Origin: an uncultured Catenibacterium sp. | GTDB taxonomy: Bacteria; Bacillota_I; Bacilli_A; Erysipelotrichales; Coprobacillaceae | Assembly (NCBI RefSeq): GCF_900540665.1 | Contig: NZ_UQGV01000005.1 | Coordinates: 1 to 44,590 of the forward strand | DNA length: 44,590 nucleotides | Direction: 5' to 3' | Shown: one piece after another, positions 41,257 to 44,590 of the stretch | Position numbering within the stretch: position 1 is the stretch's first letter | Layout: each line of letters opens with the position of its first letter | Program-made: the position numbers and the translations under genes | The notes under the pieces: model-generated | Told to the model about the DNA's origin: nothing | Database searches by the model: none | What the model saw: only the letters and a program-made list of their open reading frames with translations

Positions 41257-41284
41257 TGTAAACGATTGCATTTCTATTTTATCA
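41257..41284 (-). promoter_or_regulatory. galK promoter with cre-like operator
   Basis: Extended -10 TGATAAAAT (41284-41276) with TTGTAA 16 nt upstream. TGTAAACGATTGCA (41257-41270, read on the plus strand) fits the catabolite-responsive element TGNAANCGNTNNCA at all fixed positions and resembles LacI/GalR operators. It overlaps the expected transcription start, where it would block transcription. Confidence 0.7.
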
Positions 41285-41544
41285 TGTATTTGTTTGATTA
41301 CAATGTTTCAAGTTATATTTTACATCAAAATACCATAGATACCTTGTTCATTTCTTTATTCTATTTTGTGCATAATGTGCATAAGTGTGAATAATTCATT
41401 TTCATGAGTATATATCATATATTTTTAAATTGCATGTAAACTACAGTTTTAAAACACCTATTTTAAGGTGTTAAATAGCCTTACTTATACACTAAGACTA
41501 TTTAGGTTTTGTAGTGACTTTGTCATTATGTGTAAACGGATACA
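41285..41544. other. Non-coding AT-rich gap with small repeats and hairpins
   Basis: No gene is seen. It contains a tandem 9-base repeat TGTGCATAA (41367-41384), a hairpin AACACC/GGTGTT (41453-41472), a second hairpin AAATAG-CTTA/TAAG-CTATTT (41473-41503) and a second cre-like sequence TGTAAACGGATACA (41531-41544, one mismatch to consensus). It may be the worn remains of the region around a lost sugar-utilisation operon. Confidence 0.55.
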
Positions 41545-41546
41545 AA

Positions 41547-41572
41547 AAAAGAATAGTGATTATTCACTATTC
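41547..41572 (-). terminator. Terminator retained after the bgl fragment
   Basis: Stem AGAATAGTGA/TCACTATTCT around ATAA, followed by seven T's on the minus strand. Confidence 0.88.
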
Positions 41573-41700
41573 TAGTCATCTAATGCAGCTCCATTTGTTT
41601 CAATAATATGCTTCATCCAGTTATAAGACTTTTTCTTTGTACGCTTGAGTGTACCATGTCCTTTATCATCCATATTTACATAGATAAATTCATAGGTGCC
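41572..41700 (-). pseudogene. 3' remnant of a GH1 6-phospho-beta-glucosidase gene
   Basis: The last roughly 42 codons survive, in frame to a TAG at 41574-41572. They read YEFIYVNMDDKGHGTLKRTK then KKSYNWMKHIIETNGAALDD, matching the conserved C-terminus of BglA-type enzymes (YGFIYVDxDDxGxGTLKRxKKxSFxWYKxVIxxNG). There is no start codon context; the fragment stops abruptly at the sulP terminator. The rest of the gene has been deleted. Its transcription terminator is still present. Confidence 0.82.
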
Positions 41701-41701
41701 C

Positions 41702-41729
41702 ACAAAAAAGTAGGTTTCCCTACTTTTCT
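41702..41729 (-). terminator. Terminator after sulP
   Basis: Stem AAAAGTAGG/CCTACTTTT around GAAA, ending in T's on the minus strand, overlapping the sulP stop and abutting the bgl fragment. Confidence 0.85.
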
Positions 41730-43345
41730 TCCAACATCTCTATAACCTTAATAACATCCCAATAGAATGATTCTTCACCGACATATGTATCAAAGTGACG
41801 TCTTCTTAATTGTCTCATGACATTATTTTGTACACCAGTGAAATAGAGCTGTACCTTATGTGCACGACATAGTTCTACAACATCCATTAATTCATGAATA
41901 CCTGAATCATCAATAGATGGTACACCTCTTACTGAGAGAATAAGATGATCACATCCATCTACTAGTTCTCTTATTTTAGATAATAACTGATCCTGGTTTC
42001 CAAAGAATAGTGGTCCAGCTAAATAAACTACCTGAGTTGTAGAATGGTTATAATTGATTTCTTTGTCTAATCTATGTGGTTCAATGGCACTTGTTTCTAC
42101 ATGTAATGAAGAGTTATTGATCACAAACAAGAACATTGAAACACAGATACCTAATACAATTGCGACTGTTAAATCAAAAACAACTGTTGCAAGCATAGTG
42201 ACTAAGAACTGTGTCATACTTGTTTTAATACGGTTTCTAAAGATTGATTTAATTTCATCCCATTCATTCATACGCCATGCAGTCATGATAAGGACTCCAG
42301 CTAAAGCAGATAAAGGAATCTGTGACATATAAGGACCTAATACAAACATAGAAATAAGTAATGCGATAGCATGGAAGATACTTACTAATCTTGTCTGTCC
42401 ACCTGCCTTGATTGCGACACTAGTACGTGCAATAGCGGCAGTGGCTGGTACACCGCCAAAGAATGGAATCACCATATTACCTACACCTTGCGCAAATAGT
42501 TCCATATCAGCATCCAGCTTTTCATTTTTCATCTTACCAGCACTTGCACCACATAGTAATGATTCAATCATACCAAGCATCGCAATACTAAAAGCAGGAA
42601 TAATAAGATGAGTTACAGTCGTAAGATTCAGACTAGATATAGATAGTCTTGCATCTGGAAATAATGTAGTAGGAATCTTACCTACGATTGTTACATCGAA
42701 CTGTCCTACAATATTCACAATTAAAGCGATAATAATACCGGCTAAAGATGATGGGAATACACTTGCCCATTTCTTAGGCCAGATCAACATAATAAAGACA
42801 ACAAGTAAGCCAAACATCAAGGCATACTTATTAATAGGAAAACCTAATTTAGAATAAGATAGAAGCTTTTCAATTGTATTCCCTCCTTTAGAAGTCACAC
42901 CAAAGAAGTTATCAATCTGTCCTGTCGCAATGATAATCGCAATACCACTTGTAAAGCCTGTAATAACACTACTTGGAATAAAAGATACAACCTTACCAAA
43001 TTTAAAAAATGATGCAATAAGTAACATAACCCCAGAAATAAAGCTGGCTACAAATACACCCTGTAGTCCATAAGTAGTAGATAAACCAATCAAGATAGCT
43101 GACATAGCCCCTGTAGGGCCTGAAATCTGATAAGAGGCGCCTGATAGTCCTCCAATGAGTAAACCAGCGACAATGGCTGTAATTAAGCCAGCACCTGCAT
43201 CAGCACCACTACTGACACCAAAAGCTAAGGCAAGTGGTAAAGCCACTGCTGCAACTGTTAAGCCTGCAAGTATATCTTTAACTAACTTTTGTGAGTTATA
43301 CCCCTTAAACTCACTTTTTAATCTTAAAACATAATTGTTTAACAC
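41720..43345 (-). CDS. SulP-family anion transporter with STAS domain
   Basis: 541 aa. About 10-14 membrane segments in residues 20-400, including the family motif region (LPLALAFGVSSGADAGAGLI, SGPTGAMSAILIGL), and a C-terminal STAS domain (TQVVYLAGPLFFGNQDQLLS; LSVRGVPSIDDSGIHELMDV with the conserved Asp-Ser). It carries sulfate, bicarbonate or dicarboxylates; the substrate cannot be told. GTG start with AAAGGGAG about 4 nt upstream. No carbonic anhydrase or sulfate assimilation gene is nearby. Confidence 0.9.
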   Translation of the reverse strand: MLNNYVLRLKSEFKGYNSQKLVKDILAGLTVAAVALPLALAFGVSSGADAGAGLITAIVAGLLIGGLSGASYQISGPTGAMSAILIGLSTTYGLQGVFVASFISGVMLLIASFFKFGKVVSFIPSSVITGFTSGIAIIIATGQIDNFFGVTSKGGNTIEKLLSYSKLGFPINKYALMFGLLVVFIMLIWPKKWASVFPSSLAGIIIALIVNIVGQFDVTIVGKIPTTLFPDARLSISSLNLTTVTHLIIPAFSIAMLGMIESLLCGASAGKMKNEKLDADMELFAQGVGNMVIPFFGGVPATAAIARTSVAIKAGGQTRLVSIFHAIALLISMFVLGPYMSQIPLSALAGVLIMTAWRMNEWDEIKSIFRNRIKTSMTQFLVTMLATVVFDLTVAIVLGICVSMFLFVINNSSLHVETSAIEPHRLDKEINYNHSTTQVVYLAGPLFFGNQDQLLSKIRELVDGCDHLILSVRGVPSIDDSGIHELMDVVELCRAHKVQLYFTGVQNNVMRQLRRRHFDTYVGEESFYWDVIKVIEMLEEK

Positions 43346-43380
43346 AAAACTCCCTTTTCCTTTCCCAAAAATACTGTTTC

Positions 43381-43389
43381 AATATATCA
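43381..43389 (-). promoter_or_regulatory. Extended -10 promoter of sulP
   Basis: TGATATATT at 43389-43381, 36 nt before the GTG start codon. No clear -35. Confidence 0.5.
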
Positions 43390-43423
43390 TAAAATTCTTA
43401 TAATGTTGAGAAAAAATCTAATA

Positions 43424-43448
43424 TTTACATATCATATGAATATGTAAA
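43424..43448. promoter_or_regulatory. Inverted repeat in the sulP/hydrolase divergent region
   Basis: TTTACATAT (43424-43432) and ATATGTAAA (43440-43448), 9-bp arms with a 7-base spacer. Placed between two divergent promoters. Possible operator. Confidence 0.5.
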
Positions 43449-43476
43449 ATTTTTATTTAGTTTGACATTAAAACTA

Positions 43477-43505
43477 TTAACTTCAAGTAAACATTAGTAT
43501 ACAAT
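43477..43505 (+). promoter_or_regulatory. Promoter of the alpha/beta hydrolase gene
   Basis: TTAACT (43477-43482), 17 nt, TACAAT (43500-43505). GAGGTGG at 43513-43519 precedes the ATG. Confidence 0.6.
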
Positions 43506-43523
43506 ACATTCCGAGGTGGATAT

Positions 43524-44477
43524 ATGAGAAAAAAGATTATAGGATTGATTGTATTGATATTACTTTGTGGAAGTATTGGAGTAGGTCATTATTTTGTGAA
43601 TTATGCTTTATCTCCTGCAAGTAATTCTAGCGAAAGAAATGTGAAGACAACAGTACATGCAACAAATGAGAATGAATTAATCATGATGAGAAATAAAGTA
43701 AGTGAAATGAAGAAGGCAGATGCCTTTTATAAAGAAACTACTTTAACATCAATTACCAGTAAGGACCAATTAAAACTCTCTGGTAATTATAAAACACAAG
43801 ACAGTCATAAATGGGCTCTTATTATTCATGGTTATAAGGTGGATAATAGAAATATGATGCCTTTTGGAAGAACATATTATGAGCATGGCTATAATGTGTT
43901 ACTGCCAGATGATCGTGCTTCTGGTAAGAGTGAAGGAGATCATATTGGGATGGGTTATCTTGATAAGGGTGATATGAAGCAATGGATTAAATGGATATTG
44001 AATAAGGATCCAGAAGCACAAATAGTAGTACATGGTGTGTCCATGGGTGGTGCAACAACTATGATGTTGTCAGGAGATAATCCAGACCATATCGTTGGGT
44101 ATATTGAGGATTGTGGTTATACGAGTGTATATGATATATTCTCTAGCGAATTAGATAAGAGATTTGGTTTACCACCGTTCCCTGTCATGGATATTTCTAA
44201 TATTATGGCAAATATTGAAGCAGGTTATGATTTCAAGAAAGCAAGTAGCGTTGACGCAGTTAAGAAATGTAAGAAACCTATGATGTTTATTCATGGTACG
44301 AAAGATGATTTTGTCCCTTATTCAATGGGATTAGAAGTTTATAAAGCAGCTAATTGTGAAAAAGAATTATATAGTGTAAAGGGCGCAACACATGCCAATA
44401 GTATCTATATGAATCCTGATGATTATTGGAATAAAGTATTTAAGTTTATTAATGAGAAGACATCTATCACAAGATAG
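43524..44477 (+). CDS. Membrane-anchored or secreted alpha/beta hydrolase
   Basis: 317 aa. An N-terminal signal or anchor helix lies at about 5-25 (IIGLIVLILLCGSIGVGHY), then an alpha/beta hydrolase: oxyanion region IIHGYKVDNRN, nucleophile Ser173 in GVSMGG, acid in GTKDDFVP (Asp261 or 262) and His290 in GATHANS. It resembles the YqkD/BD-FAE group of extracytoplasmic esterases of Bacillota. Substrate unknown. Monocistronic, with its own promoter and terminator. Confidence 0.88.
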   Translation: MRKKIIGLIVLILLCGSIGVGHYFVNYALSPASNSSERNVKTTVHATNENELIMMRNKVSEMKKADAFYKETTLTSITSKDQLKLSGNYKTQDSHKWALIIHGYKVDNRNMMPFGRTYYEHGYNVLLPDDRASGKSEGDHIGMGYLDKGDMKQWIKWILNKDPEAQIVVHGVSMGGATTMMLSGDNPDHIVGYIEDCGYTSVYDIFSSELDKRFGLPPFPVMDISNIMANIEAGYDFKKASSVDAVKKCKKPMMFIHGTKDDFVPYSMGLEVYKAANCEKELYSVKGATHANSIYMNPDDYWNKVFKFINEKTSITR

Positions 44478-44488
44478 ATGTTTTTTTG
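44460..44488 (+). terminator. Terminator after the hydrolase gene
   Basis: Stem ACATCTATC/GATAGATGT (44460-44468/44473-44481) followed by seven T's; it contains the stop codon. Confidence 0.93.
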
Positions 44489-44492
44489 TACT

Positions 44493-44516
44493 AAAAAAGC
44501 CCTCCCGCAGGAAGGC
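44493..44516 (-). terminator. Terminator of the rRNA operon
   Basis: Stem GCCTTCC/GGGAGGGC (44499-44516) around TGCG, followed by six T's on the minus strand, just beyond the 5S gene. Confidence 0.88.
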
Positions 44517-44525
44517 ATAAAAAAA

Positions 44526-44590
44526 GGACCTGGCTGCTTGCTATTGTCGCGTCTTCACACTATCGTCGCCGTTATGATGCTTAACTTCCG
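44526..44590 (-). rRNA. rrf: 5S ribosomal RNA, 3' part (5' end outside the window)
   Basis: On the minus strand it begins CGGAAGTTAAGC, the conserved 5S loop region, and continues through GATAGTGTGAAGACGCGA to GCAGCCAGGTCC. About 65 of roughly 115 nt are present. The rest of the rRNA operon should lie to the right. Confidence 0.92.

Noticed and set aside
39963..41544. Mobile element at the galK/sulP junction
   Set aside because: No transposase frame, terminal inverted repeats or target duplications; a simple deletion explains the bgl fragment.

Overview
The window is a 44.6 kb chromosomal segment from a low-GC, Gram-positive anaerobe-like member of the Bacillota. Several things point there: AGGAGG-type ribosome binding sites, frequent GTG starts, many TGnTATAAT extended -10 promoters, tRNA-dependent T-box leaders, SpaA-type surface protein architecture, and the familiar blocks rapZ-whiA, ftsEX, secA-prfB and comFA-comFC. 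Gene content resembles gut Erysipelotrichia/Coprobacillaceae (Catenibacterium-like). That placement is an inference from gene content; no 16S sequence is present. Apart from the 3' part of a 5S rRNA at the right edge, the genes are ordinary chromosomal ones, and nearly all lie on the minus strand.

Region by region (minus-strand genes are transcribed right to left). 1-998: the end of a sensor histidine kinase on the plus strand, with a terminator shared with the convergent ilv-leu operon. 1000-10919: one branched-chain amino acid operon, leuA-ilvN-ilvC-leuC-leuD-leuB-ilvD-ilvB, behind a sigma-A-type promoter and a Leu-specific (CUC) T-box. An unusual double hairpin sits between ilvC and leuC. 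11148-15429: cell-wall genes murF-ddl, a zinc-ribbon membrane protein pair and a small HTH regulator. 15429-18226: whiA, rapZ and trxB. 18229-20764: a PpaX-like phosphatase, hisC and a Cof-type HAD phosphatase. 20837-25409: a 1041-aa SpaA-repeat surface protein, a zinc-ribbon membrane protein and a thioredoxin-like lipoprotein. 25486-33838: gpmI, an unknown 131-aa protein, ftsX-ftsE, a YitT-family protein, prfB without a frameshift, and secA with a long N-terminal extension. 33906-35674: the competence genes comFC and comFA.

The most interesting part is 35.7-37.3 kb, between comFA and asnB. It holds two small toxin-antitoxin-like modules. The first is a complete-looking type I system. Its 38-codon holin-like toxin gene (36027-35911, minus) has a perfect Shine-Dalgarno, its own promoter and a distal terminator. 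A convergent antisense RNA of about 95 nt (about 35826-35921, plus) has a TTGACT-17-TATAAT promoter and a strong terminator. The two RNAs also carry inverted copies of one hairpin element near their 5' ends. The second module is a HicA-like toxin gene overlapping a GTG-started gene whose product does not look like HicB. Next to them, asnB is preceded by an Asn (AAC) T-box whose core T-box sequence departs strongly from consensus.

The right end holds a 48-aa membrane protein gene, tRNA-Leu(CAG), a DUF134/NifX-domain regulator, a galactokinase-family gene with a cre-like operator, a decayed 3' fragment of a GH1 phospho-beta-glucosidase gene, a SulP transporter with STAS domain, a secreted/anchored alpha/beta hydrolase and the 3' end of a 5S rRNA gene.

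Functionally the window is mostly housekeeping: BCAA synthesis controlled by uncharged tRNA-Leu, asparagine synthesis controlled by uncharged tRNA-Asn, peptidoglycan precursor synthesis, protein export, division and DNA uptake. Surface display and a small accessory island are superimposed on it.
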